Source of the DNA: Channallabes apus
Taxonomy: Eukaryota; Chordata; Actinopteri; Siluriformes; Clariidae
Assembly (NCBI GenBank): GCA_030522415.1
Contig: CM060121.1
Location: 1,473,476 to 1,537,475, forward strand
Length of the DNA stretch: 64,000 bases
Direction: 5' to 3'
Position numbers and translations under genes: made by a program. Below the pieces are notes generated by a model. That model was not told the origin of the DNA, searched no databases, and saw only the letters and a list, made by a program, of their open reading frames with translations. Shown piece after piece: positions 15,269 to 26,239 of the stretch (positions are counted from its first letter, which is position 1; every line of letters starts with the position of its first letter).

Positions 15269-15450
15269 GACTAACCTCGCGAATTATTTATGTCAATCAG
15301 AGATTCAGAGAGGTAAAACTGGTTGACTGGCCTCAAATTTTTTAAATATCTGGTATGTAATCCTAAATTATTAATATCATGAAGAGGAGCTGTGTTAACA
15401 CACGTCTACTCCATACACTCGCACACTAGCGCCCCCCCCCCCCCCCCCCC

Positions 15451-15464
15451 GAATGCTCAATTTC
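15451..15464 (+). repeat. Target-site duplication of the L1-like LINE, right copy
   Basis: GAATGCTCAATTTC, identical to 9345-9358. It follows a 19-C run that marks the element's 5' junction. Confidence 0.93.
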
Positions 15465-15742
15465 AGTTGGACTCGTGTCCTCTACACCATTAGTCCTATG
15501 GTTCTTTGGTTCTGTGTAGTTAAAAGGTTCTTGTTTTTGTCTCCTCATTTCCCCTTCTCAAGTTATCTCTCCTGAGTGAGTTAAACAATGGAGCGCAGAA
15601 TGAATCGTCCTCGATCTCGCTCGTGACAGTAGCGCATTATTCCACACGAACACCACACAGTAAAGTGCACACGGAACTCGCCTATGAAGACAATTTACAT
15701 TCAAACTTTGAAATGCTTCTTCTGGAACACACTCCTCTCTCT

Positions 15743-15779
<37 letters not shown>

Positions 15780-17760
15780 GCCGGTGTGGAGCTGTTAATG
15801 GTGCAGCTTTTAATGCGTCTCTTACCTGAGGAGCTCCACCAGGTGTAGCTTTAATTAGCTTTTAGAATAAATGAGCAGCCTGTGCTTAAGTGATCAGAAG
15901 TAATGGCACCACATTAAACCTTAGCGCAAGTTTATTTCAGAAAGCATTTCATTAGTCATGAACAGAATACAACAGGTCGAGTATTTCTTTCCTGTTTAGT
16001 GTCCCCCGATATTTCTGAAACAAAATGTTGCTACTTTTGCTGTATGTAAATTTCTTTATTTCGCATTACAAATTACTTGGTAGAAACAAGTATGATGAAG
16101 GGGAACAAAAAAATGTTTTATTTAAAGGTTGTGGTTTGGATTACCACATAACCACCCCCCCCCCCCCAGTAAACACACTGACGGATGCCAGCTATAGTGT
16201 GTGTGAGCTCCTGCAGGGTTCTGTTGTAAAGTAGAATCGCCAGGAATTTCTGTTGTGAAAGTGATCATAGATGTGATTAAATGTTCATGCAGGTTATGGG
16301 TTTAATAATGGGTTTAATAATGTGATTATACTGGTTGTAATGGTCACATGCATTTAGTTAGGAAATGAGTCTGTTGGAGTGTCATGAAAGGATTTAGGGG
16401 ATCTGTGATGACAGACGAGAGGTTTACTTCGAATTACAGTAATTATAAAATGAGAAGGAGATAAAGGGCATAAATTCAGGATATTTAATTAAAATGATGG
16501 AAAATTTGTTTATGTAATATCAGTGAGATTTCTTTTTACTCAACATTCTGAAACGCACTGTAAACTGAGTGTTTCATTCTGAACTGAGGTCTTTAAAGTA
16601 TCTGTTAAGAACACGACAAGCAGACTGCGGTTTTGCATAAACCCATGATTCGGCCTTGAGCTCAGATGGTGGCGATGTGTTTCCTCCGGTGTCTCTCTGT
16701 CTCTCCATCACTCTGCAAATGTGCTAAAGCTGATCCAGTTCTGTGGTTCACCTGAGACTGTGTAATATTTCACACACTCGTTTGGTGTTGTGCACCAGCT
16801 CAGAAGAAATGACATCACACCTGAATGACAGCCACGCCCTGTCCCAGTCATGTGACCGCAAATAATGTGTAACTCTGGGGAAAAAGTCTCAGTCCTCAGC
16901 CGACCTCATCACTAAATTCACTATTGGCTCAGTTATGTCTTTTCATATTCACAGTATTTTTGGACTTGGACATCTTTCTCAAGTGAGGAGTTCAGAGTGA
17001 GATGTTTCAGGGTGAATTTAAACACTGGATCTGTTTGATCAGATTTTAAACTCTAATAAAAGCACACTTTATGACTCATGAATAAAACCGTGTGTGAGGA
17101 ATGCAACGAGCGAGAGTGAAATGGATTATAAACAATTAATATACTGATGAATGAATACAGGTTGAATAATATTGAACCGAGTTTTAAACATTTTATTCAA
17201 ATTTTATTTAGACCTGTAATTGTCCAAGGTTTTTTTTTTTTTATTATTTAACTTTGCATTGTAATTTTAGATTAAAGTGTGCAACAGATACAGAATTACC
17301 CTGATGCATCGTGTCAGTTTTATATTCAGCCCTAAATTTGTTTTTTATTATTATTATTATTGTTATTTATTTGTACGGTGGTGACTGTGATGTGTTATTT
17401 CTGGTTGGTTAGATTTAATATTCTGGATTAGTTAGTGCATTAGAGCTGGAAATCCAAACTATGTGCTGTGTGCTGCTCATCAGTTTTAATTTTAATGAGC
17501 TCATTATTGGAATTATTAAAAATATCTGAAAAATATTCTGTCACACATGAATAAGAACAAAATTGGAAACTACAAAGGTTCTGCCTCGCACCATAAAGAT
17601 GTTTCAGGTTGCTTTCAGAGAGAGTGTATTAGAGCTGGAAATCCAAACTGTGGACACACACCTGTATAAAGACCACAGCTGGACTACACCACATGGCTGA
17701 ACATCATAACCACACCAGGTTCTTCTCTAAAAGCCTGAAAGCACACGTCTGTATAGAAGT
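15465..17760. other. Intergenic DNA, no gene seen
   Basis: Contains a (GT)n tract at 15746-15778, a C-run at 16156-16168 and otherwise AT-rich unique-looking sequence. The open frames here are short and show no recognisable domain. Confidence 0.6.
15746..15778 (+). repeat. (GT)n microsatellite
   Basis: About 16 GT units preceded by a short (TC)n run. Confidence 0.98.
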
Positions 17761-17774
17761 TAGTTAGAGTGTTA

Positions 17775-18045
17775 AGAGTGTGATGGAGCGGAAGAACTCA
17801 TGCGTCCTGCGCAGAGCCCAGACCGATTTCAACCCCAGTAAACCTTCCATCAGCTTCGGGATGAACAGGATGAACCGGAGCCTCCTCGACAAACACACAT
17901 CCACATAGCCACAGCCAATCATCTAGTGGAAATCCTTCACAGAAGATTAGAGTGAAGTGCGTACAAGGACATGGTCAGTGTGATGGTGGGGGGTGGGTGG
18001 GGGGTAGTGGTAGGGGGGGCACAAACTTTTGCTCATATAGCTCAT
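17775..18045. mobile_element. Tc1-type non-autonomous element relic
   Basis: Contains GGAGCGGAAGAACTCATGCG, an AGAGCCCAGACCGATTTCAA block and, at the right end, CACAAACTTTTGCTCATATAG. These correspond to a common fish Tc1-like repeat that ends ...CCACAAACTTTTGGCCATATAG. It is diverged, with G-rich expansions at 17986-18018. Confidence 0.65.
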
Positions 18046-18294
18046 CATAACCAATTTTGTTTCCTTCTAACTTGAGCCTGAACATCATGATATTTCTACA
18101 GGATTTCCCAGTGTCTATCAGCAGGGGGCGCTGGTGATCTGCATCCTCTCCAGTCTGGCTGGAACAAAGCTCCATCTGTCTGAGGTTATGATGTAATGAG
18201 ATATGAAATAATGACTGTCTAACAAAAAAAATCAAACATCATGTCGATTCCTTATAGTCCACGGTGCATCGGCTACATGTAGGAAGGCGTATAC

Positions 18295-18965
18295 ATTTAT
18301 ATACCGGAGTCCAAAAGTATTCACACCCCTGGGGTTAGTCTTAATTAAAATGGACTGTGTTTGTTTTCAGGTCAGTGTAATAAAACCGTCTCAGCTCAGG
18401 TGCATCCTGGTCACTCTAATTATCCCTGAAATGTCCCAGGAATTTGATTGAAATCCAGGTTTCCTGCCAAGTTGCCAAGTTAAATAGAATTAATGATATG
18501 AATTAAGAGGTATGGAAAAGATAGAGCTCCAATTAGAGGCATTTTAGAAAGTAAGGAAAGAAATCTCTAACTACCCAAAGAACCTTTCAGAAGCTCTCAT
18601 TTCTCAGAGAGGGAATCTGGACAAGACTATTGAACTATTTTTAAAGCTTTTATTATGCTCACAGCATGCTCCATCACTGAGAAATGAAAGAATGTTGAAA
18701 CCACTAAGACGTTTTTTAAGCCTTAACATCGGGCCTGACTCATTAGCTCGGTGAAAAAGAGCCTGCAGGTCAGTCTAACGGAGCTTCTGAGCAAATCTGC
18801 AGAGATCTGAGCAAGCGGCGAACCATGACTCTGACATCAATCCAGCTTTTAGAGCTGAAGATGACGGTTTAGAGACGTTACCAGGAAAATGAGGAGAAAC
18901 GCTGCGAATCCGAGGCCAACAGAAAACCTGGAGAGATTTGTAGAACAAAACAAGAAAAAAAAGAA
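18295..18965 (+). mobile_element. Decayed Tc1/mariner transposon
   Basis: The left part, CCAAAAGTATTCACACCCCT and CTCAGCTCAGGTGCATCCTG, matches the leader of a common fish Tc1 element. Further right, CTAAGACGTTTT, GGGCCTGACTCATTAGCTC and CAGTCTAACGGAGCTTCTGA resemble its transposase coding region, but no reading frame is left. Confidence 0.6.
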
Positions 18966-19034
18966 AAAAAGAGCCGGGACTGAGGCTGAAAGCTAATGAG
19001 ATTGATGTATTATGTAAATTTGAAAACTGTCAGG

Positions 19035-19064
19035 CATTTATTTATTTATTTATTTATTTATTTA
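19035..19064 (+). repeat. (ATTT)n microsatellite
   Basis: About seven tandem ATTT units. Confidence 0.95.
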
Positions 19065-19203
19065 CTGGGGGAAAAAAACATCATTGTCAAAAAAACATCA
19101 CTAATTTATCATTTTTTTAAATAATTACTACATACAAACATTAAGCTTATATACAGTATGACTTTACATTTCTATATATTTACCCATGTGGAATTCTGGG
19201 AAA

Positions 19204-19255
<52 letters not shown>
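19204..19255 (+). repeat. (GATA)n microsatellite
   Basis: About 13 perfect GATA units. A TSD or host element is not visible. Confidence 0.97.
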
Positions 19256-19259
19256 TGTA

Positions 19260-20410
19260 TATATATATATTACTTTAAACACGAGGAAGTCTGACAAAAG
19301 TCTGATCATTAACGTTCCTCAGGTTCTTGCAGGAACATAGACAGACTGCGCTGGAGAGAAGTGTGATGTCCTCATACGAGGTCTCAAGAGGTTAATACAG
19401 ATTTCTGGCTTCATTTCTGGGTTATTGGCAGATCGATGGCAGAAAATTTCTTTTAAATAAAGCTTGACACAACAAATCCAAAATGTCACAGGATGAGATC
19501 AGAGCACGTCCCAGTGTCTGGAGGTCTGGAGCTCGATGGTCCAGAATTACTTTTTTTTTACACATTTGTACAAAAAGAGAATCAAGTCTGCCGTTAAACA
19601 GTCCAACGTTTCCACTGTTTGCGGTTCGTTTCGATCATTTTAATCCGATTATCATCTTCACTTCAGGCACACGTTCCTCACGAAGATAAGAAGGAGAAGA
19701 AAGTTAAGACGAAGCTTCTCCACAACGTTCAGAGTGAAGAGGCATGAAACACATTATTATTGGCCAGGAAATAAAGGGAATCTGAGTCGGAATATTGATG
19801 CACGCTGCATTTCTGCAGGGCATGAACGTGGTGGTAAATGATGATGGGACTGTTTGGAGAAAGTCACTGACTTGTAATGCAGCACGATGGTGGTTTGTAT
19901 TAAATCCAGCCAGCGTGTGTGCCTGGCGGCGTTACACTATGATAACTTCTCTATCGAATATGAGAGATGTAATGTCAGCTGAAGACAGTAATCAGGTCCG
20001 GGCCATTGCCCCTGCTGGCTAAGTGCTTATTTCGATGCTTTTCTGCGTTTGGGTTTTGGGTTCATTGGCACTGTGGTTCTGCGTGACTGGGTTTTCATAG
20101 AAAAGCTGATGGAGCATTTCGTCATAACCTCACACTCTGAGGCCTCCTGAATCCATCAGGTCAGATCTGGACTTCTAGGACTTTGGACTATAGAACAAAC
20201 CACAAAGTCGGGTTTCATATGAAATTTTCGTGATAATAAATTTGATATTTTTTCTTTTTTATGTCAGATCCAAGATGGCTTTAAAACTAACACAAGAACA
20301 GAAGCTCCAGTCCGCGATTCTGCCCTGAACGTTTTAGTGTTTTCTCAGCTGATGTAAGTAATCGGCTAATTAACAGCTGAATTAAAGTGGGTGTGACGCC
20401 CAGCTTCCTA
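19260..20410. other. Intergenic DNA, no gene seen
   Basis: Single-copy-looking sequence with only short frames and no domain I recognise. Confidence 0.55.
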
Positions 20411-20419
20411 ACACACAGT

Positions 20420-20645
20420 ATGAGTGCAGATCAATCCCTGCTATCCGTTATCACCCAGATGAGGATGGGTTCCCTGTTCAGTCTGGTTCCTCTCCAGGTT
20501 TCTTCCTATCACCATCTCAGGGAGTTTTTCCCTCAGCACCGTCACACTCGACTCGTTAATTTCCATTTTCTTAATTCTTTAAAGCCGCTTTTGTGTCAAT
20601 GACCATTTGTTAAAAAGTTCTATATAAATAAAGCTGAATTGAATA
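20420..20645 (-). repeat. Teleost interspersed repeat, copy A
   Basis: On the reverse strand this reads ATTCAATTCAGCTTTATTTA... at one end and GAGGGAAAAACTCCCTGAGA in the middle. The same family appears at 29293-29445 and 33876-33950 in the opposite orientation. It is a widespread non-coding fish repeat; I cannot place it in a class. Confidence 0.65.
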
Positions 20646-20996
20646 GAATTAATAGAACAGGGAAACACTAAAATGTGCAGGACAGGAGCTGCTCCAGGAC
20701 CAGGATTGGGAACTCCTGCAATAGACGACCGAACAGAACCAGATCTACACCACATGACTTCTTACTCCGAGGCTGATCTGACGTCAGTAGTCTTTCAGAA
20801 TTGGTCCAGAATATTCACTGCATTAAAGCGCATACAAAAGTGCCACGAAGTCCAAGATCATCTATTTGAGAGTTCGTCATGTGGAGAGTTTATCTATTAT
20901 AACTGCTTGACATTGGGATTTATATCATATAGTTAAAGGTTACTAGTCGTTCAGTGATTTAAATAAAATATATATATATTATTCGACTCGTCGTCT

Positions 20997-21081
20997 AGGC
21001 GACACGGTGTGTTTCCTCTGGTTTCCTTCCACAGTCCAAAGACATGCAGATTAGGCTAATTGGTGTTCACAACTCGCCCGT

Positions 21082-21116
<35 letters not shown>

Positions 21117-21198
21117 CCTGTAATGGATTAGTCTAGGGTGTACCCCGTCTCGTGCCCTGGGTCTCCTGGGATGGGCTCCAGACCCTCTGTGGTGTAGA
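20997..21198 (+). mobile_element. SINE fragment with deleted head and (GT)n expansion
   Basis: Starts GGCGACACGGTG, then jumps directly to TTTCCTCTGGTTTCC. The tRNA-like B box and part of the body are therefore missing. A (GT)n run at 21085-21115 replaces the short TG stretch of the body, followed by the GGGTGTACCCCG and GGGATGGGCTCC segments. Confidence 0.8.
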
Positions 21199-21199
21199 C

Positions 21200-22390
21200 G
21201 GTGACTCGTCGTCTACAGTCTGCTCTATATAGCTAAAGGAAAAAGATAATTCACGATCACTTTTGTTGTTATGCTTAGCAGAAAAACAAAGAAACACCAC
21301 TCCAGTGGCACACACAGGATACACACTAAATCTGAGCTCCACTGCCTTTTTATGCTGCATGGTTAAGAAGAAAATTTAATAATTCAGTGTGATAAATGTA
21401 CTAATTAATATATCTGGGTATCACGTTACACTGTTTAAATGCAATTCTTAAGAATGCACTCATGTGGACAATCTGGTTCAGCTCGAGTCGTTTATTAACT
21501 GAGCTCACAGTGCAGTGCAGAAACTCCTAATAGCCGAATGATAGATGGAGGATGTGATGTCTACGGCGGCGGCCGGGAGGTTTGTCCATCGTGTTCAGGT
21601 CCGGTCTGAGTAATCTCACTGCTGAGGCTCTGAACAAACAGGATGCGATTGGACGGTGATGTGCAACCAGTGGCTCTGACGGGTGGGATTAAAAAACAAC
21701 AACAACAACAACAATAACTCGTGTACATCTACATACCAGGCTAAGTGATATAGAGTTTACTATCTGCCGTTCACAGAACACAAACTAAGACCTACACTGG
21801 ATGTATAGTTCACTACCCAGAAGCCCCTTTAAACCCCTGTGCATGTGAATGTAGCGCTGCTAATGATGCTGGAACCGCGCCTCTGCCGCCTTTTCATCAC
21901 CAGACCACCGGTGCAGTGAACAGTCAAGCTCCAAACATGTCAGTTATCATTTAGTGTTGCTAATTACACCATTAATCAAAAAAAAAATTATTAAGCTAAT
22001 ATCCCCACTGCGTAAACTAGTCACACAACACAGCACTGGAGGAAAACACACACACACACACACAGCTCTACAGAGAGTCCTACTGTCTACGGCTACTGAC
22101 AAATGTTTATTTTTAAAATGATCATTTAAGTCAGATTTTCTAACAGATGTAAAGGAGGAGGATTTTAACTTCCAGATGTTTCCTGCCATCAAGCAAATTC
22201 AGAACGGTAATGACTGGGAACAGTTTGCGTGACATTCTTGATGAAAACTCAATCAGTGTTCTGTAGACCACATGCTGGTAATAACTGTCTGATCGAAAGG
22301 CATTCAGGGAAACTGTGTATCAGCACCGGACCTGTTTGGTTTGTTCTTAATGATTTAGGGACAAAAACAACAAAAGCAACAACAACAAGG
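21200..22390. other. Intergenic DNA, no gene seen
   Basis: Has a short (CAA)n at about 21693 and a CA run at 22048-22062. No coding signal or recognised repeat. Confidence 0.5.
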
Positions 22391-22400
22391 ACTTTTGGTT

Positions 22401-22706
22401 CTCACTCACTCACTCACTCACTCACTCACTCACTCACTCACTCAGCATCTATACGGCTTTATCCTGTATACAGGTGTGGGGGTGGGGGGGTTGTGGGGGG
22501 GGGTCTATCCCAGGAGACGGAGGGCATGAGGCGCGGTACATCCTCGACAGGGTCCAAACTTACACACTCATTCACACACTACAGGCAATGTGGGAACGCC
22601 AATAACACTAATGTGCAGGTCTTTGGACTGTGGGAGGAAACCGGAGAACTCGGAGGAAACCCACCAAGCACGGGGAGAACATGCAAACTCCATGCACACA
22701 GAAATA
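22401..22706 (-). mobile_element. Diverged SINE copy, minus strand, (TGAG)n tail
   Basis: On the minus strand the SINE body is present from TGCATGGAGTTTGCATGTTC to the GGATAAAGCCGTATAGATG end, with a G-rich insertion on the plus strand at 22479-22503. The tail has become (TGAG)n, seen as (CTCA)n at 22401-22444. The tRNA-like head is absent. Confidence 0.8.
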
Positions 22707-22914
22707 AAAGTCACTGTTCAGAGGGTAAGTATTAACAAAATTTTATAATAATAATAATAATAATAATTGACAAACACAGACCCAAGATGGGACTCAAACC
22801 CTCAACCCTCGACCCGTGTAAGCTGACTTCTGGTTCGATAATCTTTTAATTCATCATCCAGTTTAACTGTGGTGTTTTTCTTTTTCCTTTTGATAGAATG
22901 CACTTTACCTGCTG

Positions 22915-22949
22915 AAAAATAAATAAATAAATAAATAAATAAATAAATA
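22915..22949 (+). repeat. (AAAT)n microsatellite
   Basis: About eight units directly upstream of a SINE; it may be an A-rich target or the tail of an older insertion. Confidence 0.95.
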
Positions 22950-22950
22950 G

Positions 22951-23329
22951 TGGCGCGGTGGTGTAGTGGTTAGCACTGTCGCCTTGCACCTCCAGGGTCT
23001 GGGTTCGATTCCCCGGCCAGGCTCGATTCCCGTCTCTGTGTGCATGGAGTTTGCATGTTCTCCCCGTGCTTGGGGGGTTTCCTCCGGGTACTCCGGTTTC
23101 CTCCCACAGTCCAAAGATATGCAGGTTAGGCTAATTGGCGTTCACAAATTGCCTGTAGTGTGTGATGGGGTGTGTGAGTGTGTGTATGTGTGTGTGCCCT
23201 GCGATGGATTGGCACCCTGTCCAGGGTGTACCCCGCCTAGTGCCCGAAGTCTCCTGGGATAGGCTCCAGGTCCCCCGCGACCCTGAACACAGGATTAAGC
23301 GGTATAGAAGATGAATGAATGAATGAATA
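22951..23329 (+). mobile_element. Full-length tRNA-derived SINE
   Basis: Has the A box (TGGTGTAGTGG), B box (GGTTCGATTCC), complete body and (GAAT)n tail. It is very close in sequence to the copies at 13955 and 53767. No clear target-site duplication; the left flank is an AAAT repeat. Confidence 0.92.
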
Positions 23330-24690
23330 ATGTTACTTAATTGATTGACAATTGTAAGTGGATGCAAAAAAACCCCATCAGATAATCAAAATGCACAAAG
23401 TGAGAGTTTTATTCCTCACTTTGGAATAAATGCAAAATGGGAAATATAAAGAAATATAAAAATGAAATTCTATAACCTACTATGGGTTACTGCGTCTTAT
23501 TCAACACAGATTATACAATAAAAACCCTTTATTACTGGATCTGTGCAGAGGTTTACGGAAAGTACTTACTTATGTGGATGATGTAATTGCATAATTTGCA
23601 TATTCATGACTTTTATCATGGATATTTGCATATAAAATTTTTAGTTAAATTAAGTTTTTAGTTAGGAAATATGATGAAGAAAGATTTTTTTTTTTGTTAA
23701 AATACTTTTTCTTGTCCAACATTTTTACTTAAATAAAAATGAGAGGGAAATAAACAAGAACTCACAAAGAGAGCAACAGATAACTAGATGAACAGAACTT
23801 TACAGAACAATACGCCACTCAGAACTGTACTTCTGTAACACACAGCATCGAAGGAAGGAAGATAAAACTTATAGAAGGTAATTAATCATCGTAACACTAA
23901 ATATACCTCTATACATTATGCACAAACTCAGGAAGTGACATGAGTGAGCGCCCCCTGGTGGTCTGGAGCTTTGGCACTTGTTTATGAAGCATGTGACAGA
24001 TGTCGGCCTTTACGTTTTAACATTTACAAAAAAAACATACTTTCTGTCGAAATACATCCACGGTAAAGAGGCCTGAAGATGAGTGGTCATGAAGGGAACG
24101 TGTGCTACTTGAAAACATCTCCAAGATGAAGACTGAAGGTGCTAAAGGTGGGATAAAACCTGGGGATCAGTGATTAATCACAAGCGCAACACTGTCAGGC
24201 GTCACACGTGAAGGTGAGTCGAGAAAACCTGACGTCTCATCTCAGCGGCTGTGATGTGAACGTCCTCGAGCAGTATGTCTGCTCACACAGCTGATGGATT
24301 TGTTGCTTAATGGGGCGAAAAAGTCAACAAAGTGTAGTGACAAGGTTCCTAAGCAGCTCGCCGTACACATGCAGACAGGTTTGTGATTTGTTCCTAAAAA
24401 AACAACAGGTTTCAAATATCCAGAGAATTAATCACATGACACCATGGACATGATGGTGTTTCAGGTTTAATTCTTTCTTGTAGAAAGAAGTCATGTTTGA
24501 TTATAGTGCAACAACATAACATTTAACATCTGGATCCTCCGTAAAGAAGGAATTATCAGGTGTAGAAATAAAGTAATATAAGGTCATATTAGGGCTGCGC
24601 AGTTAATCAATGACATTCACTAACTGATATAATCTTGCTAATGTCAATTATTATTATTATTATTATTAAGTTTTAATTCTTACCTTACTA
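23330..24690. other. Intergenic DNA, no gene seen
   Basis: AT-rich, with a short (TTA)n at 24647-24669. No recognised repeats or coding signal. Confidence 0.5.
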
Positions 24691-24693
24691 TAT

Positions 24694-24817
24694 GCGACAT
24701 CCAGGATCGAGGGTTCGATTCCCGCCTCATGTTTGGTGGGTTTCCTCCGGGTACTCGGGTTTCCTCCCACAGTCCAAAAACATGCAGATCAGGCAAATTG
24801 GTGTTTCCAAATTGCCC

Positions 24818-24855
<38 letters not shown>
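24694..24855 (+). mobile_element. SINE fragment ending in (GT)n
   Basis: Retains the B-box region (GGGTTCGATTCCCG) joined to TTTGGTGGGTTTCCTCCGG, so about 45 bp between them is deleted. The body ends in a (GT)n tract at 24821-24855 with no 3' tail. Confidence 0.8.
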
Positions 24856-24857
<2 letters not shown>

Positions 24858-25337
24858 TTCTCTTATTCCTCTCACATCTGTCAGACAGCTTAATGATTTC
24901 TTTCTGTATTTGTACTCTAACTTCCTCTAGTCTTATATTTTAGAAACAACCTCTACCTGTATTTTATGCGTCTCTCAGCCTGTTTTATAGTTTATTTCGC
25001 TTTTACATCATTAGCGCTGTACGGATGTAATGTTAAAAAGCTATGATTAAGGTGTTTTGTGCAGGTTTTAAGACTCTGGAAAGCTTTATGCAAATGATCC
25101 TGGCCTGGGTCGCCTGGCAGAGGTCACGGTGAGGACAGCGGGGTCGGCGCCAGCGACAGTCACAGCGCCGTATAGACGACGTTAGCGTGACCGCGCCAGA
25201 TGATGAGTCAATTAGCACGACGGCAGCAGAAGATCAGGAACCTTATGGTCAACTTCAGTACGTACACCATGACCACCATCATCATCATCATCATCATTTA
25301 TGAATGTGGCTTTTGATGGGAGCGAGGTGACATTTAA

Positions 25338-25340
<3 letters not shown>

Positions 25341-25371
<31 letters not shown>
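25341..25371 (+). repeat. (CA)n microsatellite
   Basis: About 15 CA units; a short (CAT)n lies just upstream at 25275-25298. Confidence 0.97.
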
Positions 25372-25372
<1 letters not shown>

Positions 25373-25592
25373 GCACTGGCGGAGACACAGAGCAGGTAGG
25401 TGTGAATGACTAGCAGGTGCAGGTTTGTGCGGAGACACTGTCTGGTCTGAGGACTGGCTCATCTTTTGGAATTAAAAGAGCAGCACGCAGTGAGTCAGTG
25501 TTCTGTGTCAGACATGCGAATAAACAATTACACAGAGGTGCAGAGCGCTTTCAGCAAACTTTCGCAGCCCATTAGGACACGCTGGACTGTGT

Positions 25593-25593
<1 letters not shown>

Positions 25594-25628
<35 letters not shown>
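25594..25628 (+). repeat. (CA)n microsatellite
   Basis: About 17 CA units. Confidence 0.97.
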
Positions 25629-25631
<3 letters not shown>

Positions 25632-26008
25632 AGAAGGTCATGTGAGGACATGACACAAGTACTGGAAGCATCAGCGAAAGGTCCAAGCAGTAAAGATGTA
25701 GAACTGGTTTTAAAACCATTGATCAATAAGTAGAGTCTTACTAGGGGGCGCTAGAGTACGTCCGTTTGAGGAAGATCTGAAATCTATTTCTTTGGCTATA
25801 GAGCATTAGTGTGTAACGCTTGAAGGATGAGACACGTTTCTAGCTGCATGCTTCAGGATCTTAAATCTTGCGATCTGATTGGCTCTCTGCATTTCAGTGT
25901 TTAACATAATGGATGCTTTTCAGAGCAACAACAAAAAACAACACATAATGTTCAAGTCATGAAGACCCAGACCTGTTTCTCCTTTAAACCATGAAGGATA
26001 CTGTATAT

Positions 26009-26235
26009 GTGGAGTTTGCATGTTCTCCCTGTGTAGGTTTCCTCCGGGTTCTCCGGTTTCCTCCAACAGTCCAAAGATATGCAGATGAGTCTCTAATTGG
26101 CGTTCACAAATCGCCTGTAGTGTGTGAATGAGTGTGTGAGTGTTGACCGGAGGTCCTACCACGGTTGTACAAAATGGGAATAAATACGCTCACCACTGGC
26201 CTCCACGGTGTCTGGTTGGACTACAGAGGTTCCTA
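26009..26235 (+). mobile_element. SINE with alternative 3' tail, plus strand
   Basis: The usual SINE body (GGAGTTTGCATGTTCTCC to CGCCTGTAGTGTGTGAATGA) continues not into the normal tail but into GTTGACCGGAGGTCCTACCA and AAATGGGAATAAATACGCTC. The same junction recurs at 47498-47710 on the minus strand, so it is not a chance join. Confidence 0.75.
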
Positions 26236-26239
26236 AATG

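Larger units (their letters stand above)
9359..15450 (-). mobile_element. Near full-length L1-like LINE with 14-bp target-site duplication
   Basis: A 6.1-kb non-LTR retrotransposon on the minus strand. GAATGCTCAATTTC occurs at 9345-9358 and again at 15451-15464, directly flanking the element, and is the target-site duplication. The 3' end (left side) has a short A-run and an AT-rich UTR. The 5' end (right side) is a 19-base C run on the plus strand, read as poly(G) in the element. Order in the element: 5' UTR, ORF1 (15268-14396), a spacer interrupted by a SINE, then ORF2 (about 13400-9582). ORF1 is intact and ORF2 is not, so this copy is immobile by itself. It lies about 180 bp downstream of rps15a, convergent with it. 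Confidence 0.93.

Noticed and set aside
19204..19255. A CRISPR-like array or other spaced repeats
   Set aside because: All repeated blocks are directly tandem micro- or minisatellites without unique spacers, and the DNA is from a vertebrate.
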